Of a DNA stretch of 64,000 nucleotides, positions 8,236 to 16,558 are shown piece by piece. How positions within the stretch are numbered: the stretch's first letter is position 1; every line of letters begins with the position of its first letter. The DNA lies in the NCBI GenBank assembly GCA_963716445.1, contig OY970313.1, positions 434,001-498,000 on the forward strand. Direction: 5' to 3'. Source of the stretch: JAAYBF01 sp963716445 (lineage in GTDB: Bacteria > Actinomycetota > Thermoleophilia > Solirubrobacterales > Thermoleophilaceae). Under the pieces are notes generated by a model that was not told where the DNA came from, searched no databases, and worked only from the letters and a program-made list of their open reading frames with translations. The position numbers were made by a program, and so were the translations under genes.

Positions 8236-8308
8236 GGCACCGAAGGGCGGGAACCTTCGATGTGTCTGGACGTCCCACACGACCGTCTGCTTGCTGGGCG
8301 AGTCGGGG
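8236..8308 (+). repeat. partial third copy of the island leader repeat
   Basis: The stretch from GGCACCGAAG through GTCCCACA to CTTGCTGGGCGAG aligns base by base, with scattered changes, to 1433-1505 and 14503-14575. Neither the tRNA end nor the final hairpin is present. It marks the left end of a further, mostly lost element inside the island. The following 37 bp (8309-8345) are a degenerate copy of 5139-5175. Confidence 0.65.
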
Positions 8309-8338
8309 GCCGCTCAGCTTCTACGACCACCACCACCG

Positions 8339-8755
8339 CTAGGCGCGCACACCACGCCAGCGCCCCTCTTTCGCACGATCACTTGCCCACGCTGCTCGTT
8401 GCTGCCAGCGGCGGAGAGAACCAGCCATGTAGGTGCAGTCCTCGGTGGGCGACCCGTCCGGCGTCGACGCACGCTTCGCGTAGTCGACGTTCGCCTTCTT
8501 GCCAGCTGACTTCTCTGTCGAAAGCTCCCACAGGGATAGCCCCGAGGGAACGAATGGCGTCTCTTCGGTAGCCCGAACCGTGCCGTCCCAACCCCCTGTG
8601 CCAACTCCCTCGCCGGCCGGAAAACCTAACTGGACGACACCCTGACCGGTCTCCATGACCAGGCGGCGGATCAGTCTCGGAAGCTCACTCCTCGCCGCAA
8701 GCGTGTCGGCCCAGCGAAGTAGGTCTTGTTGAGTAGCGAAACCAGGACGGATCAT
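8339..8755 (-). pseudogene. amino-terminal nuclease domain of a defence-type protein, truncated
   Basis: This 138-residue remnant has the layout of a PD-(D/E)xK-like domain found at the amino terminus of large NTPase-type antiviral proteins: FATQQDLLRWADTLAARSEL, then GGWDGTV (acidic residue), LWELSTEKSAGKKANVDYAK (E-x-S-x-x-K) and SLRRWQQRAAWASDRA. It ends at RWRGVRA just where the domain leads into the ATPase part, at the edge of a repeated sequence (8309-8345). The ATG at 8755 has a fair ribosome binding site. I infer that recombination removed the rest. Assignment to a specific system is not possible. Confidence 0.6.
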
Positions 8756-8883
8756 CTCTCTCAGTATTCGAGACCCGGCGGATGCAGCCGAGACCACCAC
8801 CTTGACCGGGCGCGGCCCTGGGCCTGATGCACAGGGGACGAAGCTCCCGTGAGAGTCCAATCAACCACGAGTCCGCTGCACTC

Positions 8884-8962
8884 ACGCGGTCGCGGGTCTC
8901 GGCGACGCGGTAGCTGCTGGCCTGCGGTGCTAGAGGAGAGCGTGTAAACCCGCCCCGCTAGT
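8884..8962 (+). repeat. degenerate att-like scar 1
   Basis: The stretch contains GGTCGCGGGT and, 60 bp on, AAACCCGCCCCGCTA, like the T arm and acceptor end of the initiator tRNA. It aligns along its length with 10995-11075 (shared CGCGGCGA/TGCGGTAG core). This is probably an old attachment site interrupted by later changes. Confidence 0.4.
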
Positions 8963-9000
8963 CATCGCGACGTCCTGCCCCAGCCCGGTCGCCTGTCGCG

Positions 9001-9348
9001 TCAAGCCGCCCGGTTGCTCGCGACCACGACTGAGACGTCGTCGTGGATGTGGGCGGGGCGGCTGTCGCGCATGCGTTTGGTCACGAGCTTCGGCTGCTGA
9101 GCTGCGGGGGCGATGTCGATTGCGAACTCCAGGCCGGTCTTGCGTGAGATGTCGATCAGGGTCTCGATGCGGGGGTTGCGCTCGCCTGACTCGAGGTCGA
9201 CTATCCGCGGCTGGCGTACGCCGAGCAGGTCGGCGAGCGCGCGTTGGCTGAAGCCGTTCTCGCTGCGGTAGCGGATCAGCTCGGCGGCTACCTCGCGGGC
9301 GAGTGCTAGGCACTGCCACTCGGCGGTGCCGTCCTCGCTCCTGGGCAA
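9001..9348 (-). CDS. XRE-family antitoxin-like regulator
   Basis: A 115-residue protein with a helix-turn-helix at about residues 30-75 (NGFSQRALADLLGVRQPRIV, then DLESGERNPRIETLIDISRK). It lies directly behind a HigB/RelE-like gene in the toxin-first order typical of higBA modules. In such modules the antitoxin binds the toxin and its own promoter. Here the toxin frame reads through this gene, so the pair may persist only as a regulator. Confidence 0.75.
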   Translation of the reverse strand: MPRSEDGTAEWQCLALAREVAAELIRYRSENGFSQRALADLLGVRQPRIVDLESGERNPRIETLIDISRKTGLEFAIDIAPAAQQPKLVTKRMRDSRPAHIHDDVSVVVASNRAA

Positions 9349-9370
9349 CGCGTTTCTTCTTCCCGAAGTC

Positions 9371-9394
9371 GTCCTTGTCCTTGTCCTTGTCCTT
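9371..9394 (+). repeat. four tandem GTCCTT hexamers
   Basis: Four perfect copies of GTCCTT lie within the toxin gene and encode alternating Lys-Asp on the minus strand. Six-base units keep the frame, so slippage here would change the protein length but not cause a frameshift. Confidence 0.85.
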
Positions 9395-9601
9395 GGCCAC
9401 CGCCAGCACGACGTAGATGTCGCCGACGCGGCGATAGATCAGTCGCGTGGGCGATCGCCCCTGGCGCGGGCGCGGGCGCGGCTCGTTGAGGTTCGCCTCG
9501 CCCTGCAACGGCTTCATGTGGGGCGGCGCGAGCGCCTCGCCGATGCGACGGAGCTTGTCGACCGCATTGAAGGCGGCCTTACGCTCCTCCTTGCTCTTCA
9601 C

Positions 9602-10024
9602 GCCGACTAGGACGACGAGCCACAGTCGATCCGTCCGATAACGACGAAACCCCCGGGGCCTTTGGACGGCTGATCCGGGGCTCTAGAAATCGCCGGGCGA
9701 CTTGCGTAGCTACTTCAAGCACCGTCACGCCTCGCTGTCGCCTGGCTTGGCGTGCCGCCTCGGTGGGGCTATGCAGCCTGGTTCCACCTCCGGGGGTGCG
9801 CGATCTGCGCGGCGCCCGTAGATATCAGTCTAGGAGTCCATCCGACGGAACCGCTGACGGCCCGAAATGCCGACTCCGAAGCGTGGAGCTGACCGAGGAG
9901 GAGATCGCATCCATGGCTCCGCTTCCCGTCGATCTGCAGTAGCCCGCTGAGTCTCTTGCTACGGCAGCTCGCAATGAGCGCGATGCGGCGAGCCTGGTGG
10001 ACGATTCACTGCTATGTACCGCGC
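9602..10024 (+). other. gene-poor stretch with remnants
   Basis: No intact gene. Near 9650-9690 there is a C/G-rich inverted sequence (CCCCCGGGG). At about 9880-9940 a short frame ends ELTEEEIASMAPLPVDLQ and looks like the tail of a lost gene. Confidence 0.35.
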
Positions 10025-10956
10025 ATGACGTTGGTAGCGACGTGGCGAAAATGGAACCCTACCACGCTTCGAGACGAAGACGATGGACTGCGGGCAACGC
10101 TGGAGCTCGTCGACGACTGGTACATGCCGGGCCGCCGGGAGCCCGCGCGCGCGTGGGTCGTCGAATGGCTCGACATGAGCGAGGACAAGCCGCAGATGGC
10201 GCGGACACGCCTCGACATCGCAGCCGAGCCCGCCCCGGACGAGGACGCGATGGCCCGTCTGAGTGAGGCTGGCGCTGCCGTTGCTCGAATGGCCGCTCCT
10301 GACGAGCCCGAACCGTTCGGACATGCCGAGACCGGTCTCGTTCAGGGCAGCGAGGTCCACAGGCGTATCGAGCTGATCAGCATGCGATTCAGGAGGCGCA
10401 GACCCGTTTGCGTGATGCGGCTGGCGTCGCCGAGCCCTGGGGAGCGCACCGTGTGCTGATCGCCCTAACCGAGGCCGTCAGTTGGGTTCGGGCGCTCGAC
10501 GACGCCATGAAACACGTCTGGCGGACGCTGTCTAGCGAGCGCCGTGCGGACATCACGGCCCGAATCGACAAGGCCCTCGAGAGTTCGGCCTGGGACCCCA
10601 AGTTCGTCGCGTGGGCCAAGACGCAGAGAAACGAAACCGAGTATTCCGATTGGACCCTAGGACTCCTGGTTAGAAACGTTGGGCTGCCGCGAGAGGACCT
10701 TCGAGGGATGCGCTGGCTCGCGGGCAAGCTGCTGCACTTTGGCCCGTTGCCGGCGGTCGAGCTGAGGCATTGGCGCGAGGGGGAGCCTCCTCGATGGAAA
10801 TGGCGTCCGTCGAAGGATGTCTTTCCGGCGAGCCGCGCTGAGCGCGGGTCCCATGACCGCTTGGCGTATGACGGCTACCTGGCGGGCCGTGATCTGATCG
10901 GGACCTTCAACCTCTTCCAAGCCTTCTATCGGCTGAGCGGCTGGCCTGGGATCTGA
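10025..10956 (+). pseudogene. hypothetical protein gene with a frameshift
   Basis: Two adjoining frames appear to be one protein of about 310 residues. The first runs from the ATG at 10025 (MTLVATWRKWNPTTLRDEDD) to about 10360. The second begins around AYRADQHAIQEAQTRLRDA and ends at 10956 (FNLFQAFYRLSGWPGI). The codon patterns switch near 10360, which suggests one indel. I do not recognise the family; the protein is soluble and Trp-rich. Confidence 0.5.
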
Positions 10957-11561
10957 CCGGGCGACCGGAGGGATAGGCCATTAGCCAGCACTCATGCCAG
11001 ATCGCGGGTCGCGGCGATGCGGTAGATGCTGGCTAGGGGCGTGAGGGGATTGGGTTCAACCCCGCCCCCGCTGCTTCACAAGATCCCCTCCCACTGGTAA
11101 GGCCATCGGGGGAGGGTTGGCGGTACACCTTGTCACCGGGCGGGGGTGGTCGGGCTCCCTCAGAACACGGAGAAGCCCGTCGGTCTGGATGTCGCGCGCG
11201 CGACTAACCGATACATGAGTACTCCTACTGCGAGCTAGATGACAGCACCGAGTTCGGAGGGTCGGTTGGCGACGGTCGTGACGTTAAGGCTCGGCCGGAG
11301 AAGCCGTGGGGAGATGTCCGGAGCCCGACTGTGTCCTGTTGGAAGACCAGCGACTCGTAAGCGAGGGGTGGGAGGCTACGGGCTGACGGGGAGTGGCCCT
11401 AGCCCACGCGGCCAGCCGACCCGCTTGCCCGCAGGGGCTGGCGTCAAACCGTAGCTTCATGGTGGCTCGTCGTCTCAGTTAGGCTCGCGCCATGCAGCCA
11501 TACAGTGATTACTTAGTTTTAGTCGCAGTTCTCGCATCCGACGTCGACGCGAGCTAGCACG
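10957..11561 (+). other. gene-poor stretch with an att-like scar
   Basis: About 600 bp without a supported gene. It contains the scar described separately (10995-11075), a 14-bp perfect palindrome GTCGCGCGCGCGAC (11191-11204) and a region of possible RNA structure at 11255-11460 that I could not assign. Confidence 0.4.
10995..11075 (+). repeat. degenerate att-like scar 2
   Basis: The 3' end reads GGGTTCAACCCCGCCCCCGC, almost the T arm and acceptor strand of the initiator tRNA (1213-1233). The front part aligns with the scar at 8884. The anticodon half is missing, so it cannot be a tRNA. It probably marks an earlier integration boundary. Confidence 0.5.
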
Positions 11562-12347
11562 ATGCCGGCTGCCGACGAGAATGGTGGGGCTTCCGATCGG
11601 AGGTGGTTGAAGCCGGTGGCGGTGGTCGGAACCGCCATGCTCGTCGCCGTGGGGAGCGCGGTCGGAACGGGGCTCGGTGGGCGCATCCTCGACTTCTTCG
11701 GAGGGGAGGACCCGTCGCTGGTGTCCCACTCCGAGAGCGAACAGGTCTCGGAGTGCGGAACGTCGCTCTTCGTCAGGGAGCCACGGGCCAGCGAGCTTGC
11801 CGGCGACCGGACCTCGACCATCCCCGCCTGGGGGGACTTCCAGCACGAGACGGGAGCGGCGGTTGTCAGTCCAGACGTCGTCGAAGTCTCGATCCAGGGG
11901 GAGTCGAATCGGAGCGTCACGCTCACCGGCATCGACTTCGAGGTGTCTCGTCGTGCCCGTCCTCAAGGGGCGGCCTTTGCCCTTCCCTGCGGCGGACCCG
12001 GGCAAGGACGGTTCGTGGAGGTCGACCTCGATCGAGACCCAGTGACGATCACGGCGTCGTCGAAGGATCGTCAGGCGCCGGTTGGCGGTCCGGTCGCGGC
12101 CGTGCAGACCCCGGCGCAGGCGATCCGCTTCCCGTGGAACGTCTCGATCTCCGACCCTCTACTGCTGTACATCGTCGCTCGCACAAAGCGGTGTGATTGC
12201 ACGTGGCGCGCCGAGATCTCCTGGCGCAGCGGCGGAAAGTCCGGCGTCCTCTCGATCGACAACGGCGGCAGGGGGTATGTCGTGGTCGGCGGTGCCGGAG
12301 CCCCTACATTCGTTCGGGACGTTAAGGGCTGGCGGGGCGCGTCGTAA
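11562..12347 (+). CDS. membrane-anchored exported protein of unknown function
   Basis: A 261-residue protein with a short cytoplasmic amino terminus, one hydrophobic span at about residues 17-40 (VAVVGTAMLVAVGSAVGTGL) and an extracytoplasmic, beta-rich remainder with several cysteines (SECGTS, LPCGGP, RCDCTW). No catalytic motif is recognised. It stands alone within the island. It could be a surface or exclusion-type protein; this is only a guess from its topology. Confidence 0.65.
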   Translation: MPAADENGGASDRRWLKPVAVVGTAMLVAVGSAVGTGLGGRILDFFGGEDPSLVSHSESEQVSECGTSLFVREPRASELAGDRTSTIPAWGDFQHETGAAVVSPDVVEVSIQGESNRSVTLTGIDFEVSRRARPQGAAFALPCGGPGQGRFVEVDLDRDPVTITASSKDRQAPVGGPVAAVQTPAQAIRFPWNVSISDPLLLYIVARTKRCDCTWRAEISWRSGGKSGVLSIDNGGRGYVVVGGAGAPTFVRDVKGWRGAS

Positions 12348-12426
12348 CCGCCGCCTAATGTCAAGCCCTGGGTGTGCGGACGCGGGGACGCAAGCCCCAT
12401 CGGTGCCCTCCGTGCCGCGAGAATCC

Positions 12427-12798
12427 CTAACCGTGCAGGCGTCGGTGTGCGATCTGGTAAACGCTTGCGCGTCTGCCGCTTGCAGGTGGGTGGCGTAGTC
12501 CGAATGCGAGATGGTCGAGCCGGAACCGGCCATCGGTGTCGCGAGCGATCAGGTAGACGAGGCCCCAGGGCCCGATCGGCTGGGGAACGTAGGTCTTGAC
12601 GCAGCCACCGAGGCGGGTGCCATCCCGTCCCTCGCCATCGCAGGCCAGCAACTCAGCTACTGATTGGCCGCGACCCTCGAGCTTGCGACGAACCTGCCGT
12701 GCGGCATCACGTCCAGATCCGGTCGCGTTGCGCAGGTCCTCGCTCCACGCCATCTCGTCGAAGACCACGACTGCGTGGCCAGGCCGAACCTCCTGCAA
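12427..12798 (-). CDS. candidate RelE/ParE-like toxin
   Basis: A 123-residue basic protein. The pattern AARQVRRKLEGRGQSVAELL, then GPWGLVYLIARDTDGRFRLD and SVYQIAHRRLHG at the C-terminus recalls the small alpha/beta fold of RelE-type toxins. It follows a 67-residue acidic protein by 9 bp, the spacing of an antitoxin-toxin operon. I do not recognise the exact family, so the toxin role is inferred from size, charge and arrangement. Confidence 0.5.
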   Translation of the reverse strand: MQEVRPGHAVVVFDEMAWSEDLRNATGSGRDAARQVRRKLEGRGQSVAELLACDGEGRDGTRLGGCVKTYVPQPIGPWGLVYLIARDTDGRFRLDHLAFGLRHPPASGRRASVYQIAHRRLHG

Positions 12799-12807
12799 CG
12801 CCGCCGA

Positions 12808-13011
12808 TCAGCCCTCGCCGTCGCGCGGGAGGCTGACTCCATGCTCGGCCTCGAAGTCCGCGAGAGTGGCACGCTCATGGCCGAGGCGACCAAGGATCGC
12901 GTTGGCCGAGGTGTCAGGGACCAACGTCAGCGATCCATCGGGGCGCTCATCGGCGACGACGTAGTCGCCCGTTCGGTCGCCGCTGAGCTTGACGTGGGCT
13001 TGATCTGCCAT
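12808..13011 (-). CDS. candidate antitoxin, small acidic protein
   Basis: A 67-residue protein that starts MADQAHVKLSGDRTGDYVVA and ends in an acidic helix (RATLADFEAEHGVSLPRDGE). It lies first in a two-gene operon with the basic protein at 12427. A start further upstream would run into the right-end repeat, so I chose the ATG at 13011. No DNA-binding motif is evident. Confidence 0.5.
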   Translation of the reverse strand: MADQAHVKLSGDRTGDYVVADERPDGSLTLVPDTSANAILGRLGHERATLADFEAEHGVSLPRDGEG

Positions 13012-13040
13012 GCCCTCGATGATGGCAGGCAGCCTGGTCG

Positions 13041-13135
13041 GTGGGCAACAGAAGGGCAACAGGCCCCGCAGAATCCCAACGATCTCCAACGCACTCGCCG
13101 GCCGCAAACCCGCATTCCAAAGCGCTCCAACGTAC
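13041..13135 (+). repeat. right-end repeat, copy R1
   Basis: It opens with GTGGGCAACA and a second GGGCAACAG 11 bp on, followed by a block shared with R2 (14147-14241): GCCGGCCGCAAACCCGCATT, then CCAAAGCGCTCCAACG. The paired boxes resemble those in the left end and may be integrase arm sites. Confidence 0.75.
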
Positions 13136-13159
13136 TCGGACGACCTCCCGCCTGCGTCT

Positions 13160-13215
13160 CATAAGCTGCGCCGCGCAGCGACCGTCCTTGTGGGAACCCG
13201 AAGGTCGCGTGGGCT
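13160..13215 (+). repeat. interrupted att-like scar 3
   Basis: GTCTCATAA, as at the start of attR, is split by about 40 bp from ACCCGAAGGTCGCG. The insert starts with the palindrome GCTGCGC-C-GCGCAGC. Further bases like the tRNA acceptor end follow in degenerate form. It lies directly behind R1, as attR lies behind R2. Confidence 0.55.
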
Positions 13216-13298
13216 CCCCTTTCCGAATCGGTACCCCCCGCTCCTCCCGCAACCCTGCAAATCAGGGTACCGCGACCACGTCGTCGCTGATGTAATGA

Positions 13299-14126
13299 AT
13301 GTCTATGCCGACCGCCGCCCTCTCCGGGGTCGAGATCCACTACGAGGAGCGCGGTGAGGGTGCTCCGCTCCTACTCGTGGCGGGCATTCCCGCAATCTCA
13401 AGCGACTGGGCGCCGCTGGCCGAGCGGCTCGCGGCGACGCGGCGGGTGATCGCTTACGACAACCGCGGCAGCGGGGGCTCGACGGTCACCCCAGGCCCGT
13501 ACACGACGGTGCAGCTCGCCGACGACGCCGTGGCGCTCCTCGATCATCTCGGCATCGAGCGCAGCGACGTCTTTGGCATGTCACTCGGCGGGATGATCTG
13601 TCAAGAGCTCGCGCTGCGGTATCCCGAACGCGTCGCGTGCCTCGTCCTCGGCTGCACGCATGCCAGCTTCGCGCATGCCATCCAGCCGCCCAAGGAAACG
13701 GGCCGCGCGTTCGCGATGCAGACCGACGACTGGACCGAGCGGATGCGCGTGCTGGCGCCGCTTGCCTTCGCCCGCGACGTGGCCCCCTCGCTGCTCGAAC
13801 GCTTCACCGAGAAGAAGTCGGGCGACGTCCAGGACCCCGCGGGTTACCGGGCGCATATCGACGCCGTTCTGCACCACGACGCGCTCGACCGGCTCGGTGC
13901 GATCCCGTCCCCGACGCTCGTCGTCACCGGCGACGACGACCGCATCATCCCCGGCGCGAACAGCGAGGTGCTCGCGCAGCGGATCGCCGACGCGAGCCTT
14001 GAGGTCATGGGTGGCGCAGGGCACCTGTTCTTCCTTGAGCAACCTGAGCGCACCGTCGCGGTCCTGGAGGACTTCCTCGACGGGTCGGGAAGGGCAATGA
14101 CAGCGAACGCTACCTCGCCGCAATAA
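13299..14126 (+). CDS. alpha/beta hydrolase
   Basis: A 275-residue single-domain hydrolase. The oxyanion region is LLVAGIPAISSDW, the nucleophile elbow is GMSLGG (about residue 94), and the acid and base are the aspartate in GDDDRI and the histidine in GAGHLF. There is no signal peptide. Relatives hydrolyse esters, lactones or similar small substrates; the exact one is unknown. An in-frame ATG at 13305 is an alternative start. No clear ribosome binding site is visible. It is the only cargo between right-end repeats R1 and R2. Confidence 0.85.
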   Translation: MSMPTAALSGVEIHYEERGEGAPLLLVAGIPAISSDWAPLAERLAATRRVIAYDNRGSGGSTVTPGPYTTVQLADDAVALLDHLGIERSDVFGMSLGGMICQELALRYPERVACLVLGCTHASFAHAIQPPKETGRAFAMQTDDWTERMRVLAPLAFARDVAPSLLERFTEKKSGDVQDPAGYRAHIDAVLHHDALDRLGAIPSPTLVVTGDDDRIIPGANSEVLAQRIADASLEVMGGAGHLFFLEQPERTVAVLEDFLDGSGRAMTANATSPQ

Positions 14127-14146
14127 CCCTCTGGCCCGGCGACGGG

Positions 14147-14241
14147 TGGGCAACAGGAGGGCAACAGCCGCCGCAGAACCCCAGCGATCCCCGACGAACT
14201 CGCTGGCCGCAAACCCGCATTCCAAAGCGCTCCAACGCACT
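14147..14241 (+). repeat. right-end repeat, copy R2
   Basis: Nearly the same as R1 at an offset of 1,106 bp, with GGGCAAC boxes 11 bp apart and the shared GCCGCAAACCCGCATTCC block. It leads directly into attR at 14263. Confidence 0.8.
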
Positions 14242-14262
14242 CGCCCGGCCTCTCAGCGTCGT

Positions 14263-14647
<385 letters not shown>

Positions 14648-14741
14648 AGCTGGACGCGGTCCACCAGCCCGCCATACCCTCGACACGAGCCGGTAGTACG
14701 GTTGCTCGGGCCGACCATTCCGAGAGGGGCGGAGAAGCACG

Positions 14742-15575
14742 ATGGCCTGGAGCGAGAAGACGGTCTCAGCGAGACTCACGGCCGCCCTCGCCGTGGTGGC
14801 AGCATCAGCCGCCTTGGCATCCGCCTGCGGCGAGTCCGGCAGCCCGGCGACAGGCCGGGCGAGCGACCTGCCGCGAGGCGGCGAGGCGGTCGACCTCGAC
14901 CCAGCGGACTTCACCACGAAGATCGACAACCGCTGGTGGCCGATGCGCCCCGGCACCCGCTGGGTCTACCGCGAGACCGTTGTCGACGGCGCAGAGCTGC
15001 AAGTCGTCGTGACGGTCACCGACCGGACGAAGAAGATCGCCAACGGCGTCGTCGCGCGTGTGGTCCGCGACACCGTGAGCGAGGACGGCGAACTGGTCGA
15101 GGACACCTTCGACTGGTACGCCCAAGACCGCCAGGCGAACATCTGGTACCTCGGGGAGGACACCGTCGAGATCGAGAACGGCAGGATCACGACGCGAGCT
15201 GGCTCCTTCGAGGCCGGCGTGGACGGCGCCCTCCCGGGCATCATCATGCCGGGCGATCCCGAGCCAGGCATGCGGTACCGGCAGGAGTACTACGAGGGCG
15301 AGGCCGAAGACAACGGAGAGGTCCTGAGCCTCGACGAGATAGCCGAGACACCGTACGGACGGTTCGGTCGAGCGCTGCTCACCAAGGACACGATCACCAT
15401 CGAGCCCGACGTGCTCGAGTACAAGCTCTATGCCGAGCGGGTCGGGCCGGTGCTGGTTCTCGGCGTCTCAGGCGGCCCCGGCAGCCGTGAGGAGCTGGTC
15501 AAGCTCGACAAGGCTCCCGCCAGCTGGATCAGGCACGCCGGCCAGTCTCCCCTCGGCAGGGGGCCGACACTGTAG
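14742..15575 (+). CDS. putative exported lipoprotein
   Basis: A 277-residue protein with a signal peptide that ends in the lipobox LASAC (cysteine near residue 29). The mature part is beta-rich and acidic: RWWPMRPGTRWVYRETVVDG, then TVSEDGELVEDTFDWYAQD. There is no enzyme motif. Similar hypothetical lipoproteins occur in soil actinobacteria, but I cannot name a function. It lies just behind the second left-end repeat and may be cargo of that element. Confidence 0.7.
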   Translation: MAWSEKTVSARLTAALAVVAASAALASACGESGSPATGRASDLPRGGEAVDLDPADFTTKIDNRWWPMRPGTRWVYRETVVDGAELQVVVTVTDRTKKIANGVVARVVRDTVSEDGELVEDTFDWYAQDRQANIWYLGEDTVEIENGRITTRAGSFEAGVDGALPGIIMPGDPEPGMRYRQEYYEGEAEDNGEVLSLDEIAETPYGRFGRALLTKDTITIEPDVLEYKLYAERVGPVLVLGVSGGPGSREELVKLDKAPASWIRHAGQSPLGRGPTL

Positions 15576-15736
15576 GCCTTCGCTCCACCGGGACGCACCG
15601 GCAGTCCGCGCAACGACGGAAGCCGTGGCAGCGCGCTCTACCGCGTGCCGATCAAACTGAGCGGACAGCCGCCCCCTGAGTGGGCGACCGCGTTTCCGCA
15701 TGCGTGGAACCGTCAGCAGGGCGTGGTCGTGGCCTG
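15576..15736 (+). other. short intergenic stretch
   Basis: It lies between convergent genes. I see no repeat, clear hairpin or gene. Confidence 0.3.
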
Positions 15737-16060
15737 TCACGCCGCGGCAAGGACGCGGCCCTCGGTCAGCGCCTGGTGGAGCATCGTGCTCTTGACCTCG
15801 CCCCACTCGGCGACGTGGTCGGCGCTTACGACGACTACGTCGGCGGCGACGCCCAGTCCGCGCAGCTCACGACGGAGCCGGACCGACTCCGCGTGACGGT
15901 TGTCGACCTTGGGCTCGATCACGAGGAAGTCGAGGTCGCTGTCGGTGCGGGCATCACCGCGAGCATGGGAGCCAAACAAGATGACCTGAGCCGACTCGCC
16001 AGCAGCTCGAACCAGGCGATGTCCCGCCTCTGCGATCAAGGCCTCGTCAACCATGCTCAC
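15737..16060 (-). CDS. small nucleotidyltransferase-domain protein (MNT type)
   Basis: A 107-residue protein with the minimal nucleotidyltransferase motif GSHARGDARTDSDLDFLVIE (G-S-x13-D-x-D) at about residues 31-50 and a third aspartate in ADVVVVSADHV. Such proteins transfer nucleotides to a partner; MntA-type members AMPylate and neutralise HEPN toxins. No HEPN gene lies next to it, so it is an orphan here, perhaps a remnant of a lost pair. Confidence 0.8.
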   Translation of the reverse strand: MSMVDEALIAEAGHRLVRAAGESAQVILFGSHARGDARTDSDLDFLVIEPKVDNRHAESVRLRRELRGLGVAADVVVVSADHVAEWGEVKSTMLHQALTEGRVLAAA

Positions 16061-16093
16061 AACCGTACCTAGCAGATCGGCCTGTGCGGGTCG

Positions 16094-16172
16094 GTGGGCA
16101 ACAAGTAGGCAACAGCTCCCACAGATTCCCAGCGATCCTCGACGAACTCCGCCGGCCGCAAACCCACATTAG
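16094..16172 (+). repeat. right-end repeat, copy R3 (truncated)
   Basis: GTGGGCAACA and a second AGGCAACAG 11 bp on are followed by CCGGCCGCAAACCCACATTA. Then the match stops at the 3' end of the XRE gene. It marks the outermost trace of the island on the right. Confidence 0.65.
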
Positions 16173-16507
16173 AGGGCGACAAGCTCCCGTTCGGGCTTGT
16201 TCGGCGTGCCGAAGTCGAAGCCGAACACTGCCTGGCCGTCGAGTGCTTGCGCGAGTCGCCGGATCGTCTCGGTGCTGGTTCTGTGGTGGCCGCTCTCGAT
16301 GCGGGAGATGACCGAGGGGGTGGTGCCCATTCGCTTTGCGAGGTCGCGTTGGGACAGGCCGAGCTTGGCGCGGCGCATGATGATTACGCGGGCGAACTGC
16401 TCGAAGGGCTCGAGTTGTTTCGTTGCATTGCGATAGCTGGCGCTCTTTGAGCGCTTGTGCTTGACATCGTCGGCGACGCTTGTACCGATGGGGCTGTCCT
16501 TGGCCAT
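16169..16507 (-). CDS. XRE-family (HigA-like) regulator
   Basis: A 112-residue protein with a C-terminal Cro/C1 helix-turn-helix (LGLSQRDLAKRMGTTPSVIS, then RIESGHHRTSTETIRRLAQA). The ATG at 16507 follows GAAGAAGGAAC, which favours it over the upstream start at 16549. It probably binds the palindrome just in front of the gene and controls itself. HigA-like proteins often pair with a toxin, but none is adjacent. Confidence 0.8.
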   Translation of the reverse strand: MAKDSPIGTSVADDVKHKRSKSASYRNATKQLEPFEQFARVIIMRRAKLGLSQRDLAKRMGTTPSVISRIESGHHRTSTETIRRLAQALDGQAVFGFDFGTPNKPERELVAL

Positions 16508-16542
16508 GCCGCCTGTTCCTTCTTCAGCTCGCGATCCGCATG

Positions 16543-16558
16543 TTAGCAATATCGCTAA
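16543..16558 (-). promoter_or_regulatory. palindromic operator of the XRE gene
   Basis: TTAGCAATATCGCTAA is an almost perfect 16-bp inverted repeat with one mismatched pair. It is AT-rich against a GC-rich background and lies 36-51 bp before the start codon of the XRE gene at 16507. Confidence 0.6.

Larger units (their letters stand above)
8930..9601 (-). pseudogene. HigB/RelE-like toxin gene without its normal stop
   Basis: The first 90 residues resemble Gp49/HigB-type mRNA interferases: KEERKAAFNAVDKLRRIGEA, MKPLQGEANLNE, then RLIYRRVGDIYVVLAVAKDK. The usual C-terminus is replaced by a KDKDKDKD run from the hexamer repeat and about 125 residues read in the wrong frame over the antitoxin gene. 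The GTG at 9601 may not be the true start, since the frame stays open upstream through residues that look like a toxin's first strand (DRLWLVVLVGV). It is likely inactive. Confidence 0.55.

Noticed and set aside
11035..11075. Possible tRNA near the second scar
   Set aside because: It has the T arm and acceptor end only and no anticodon stem, so I class it as an att-like scar.
11191..11204. GTCGCGCGCGCGAC palindrome
   Set aside because: Alternating CG in a GC-rich genome; no gene context supports a site.
11255..11460. Possible group II intron fragment or other structured RNA
   Set aside because: The GC-rich segment has several small inverted repeats, but I could not identify domain V or a reverse transcriptase, so no call is made.
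15737..16060. MntA/HEPN toxin-antitoxin pair
   Set aside because: The nucleotidyltransferase is clear, but no HEPN gene was found on either side.
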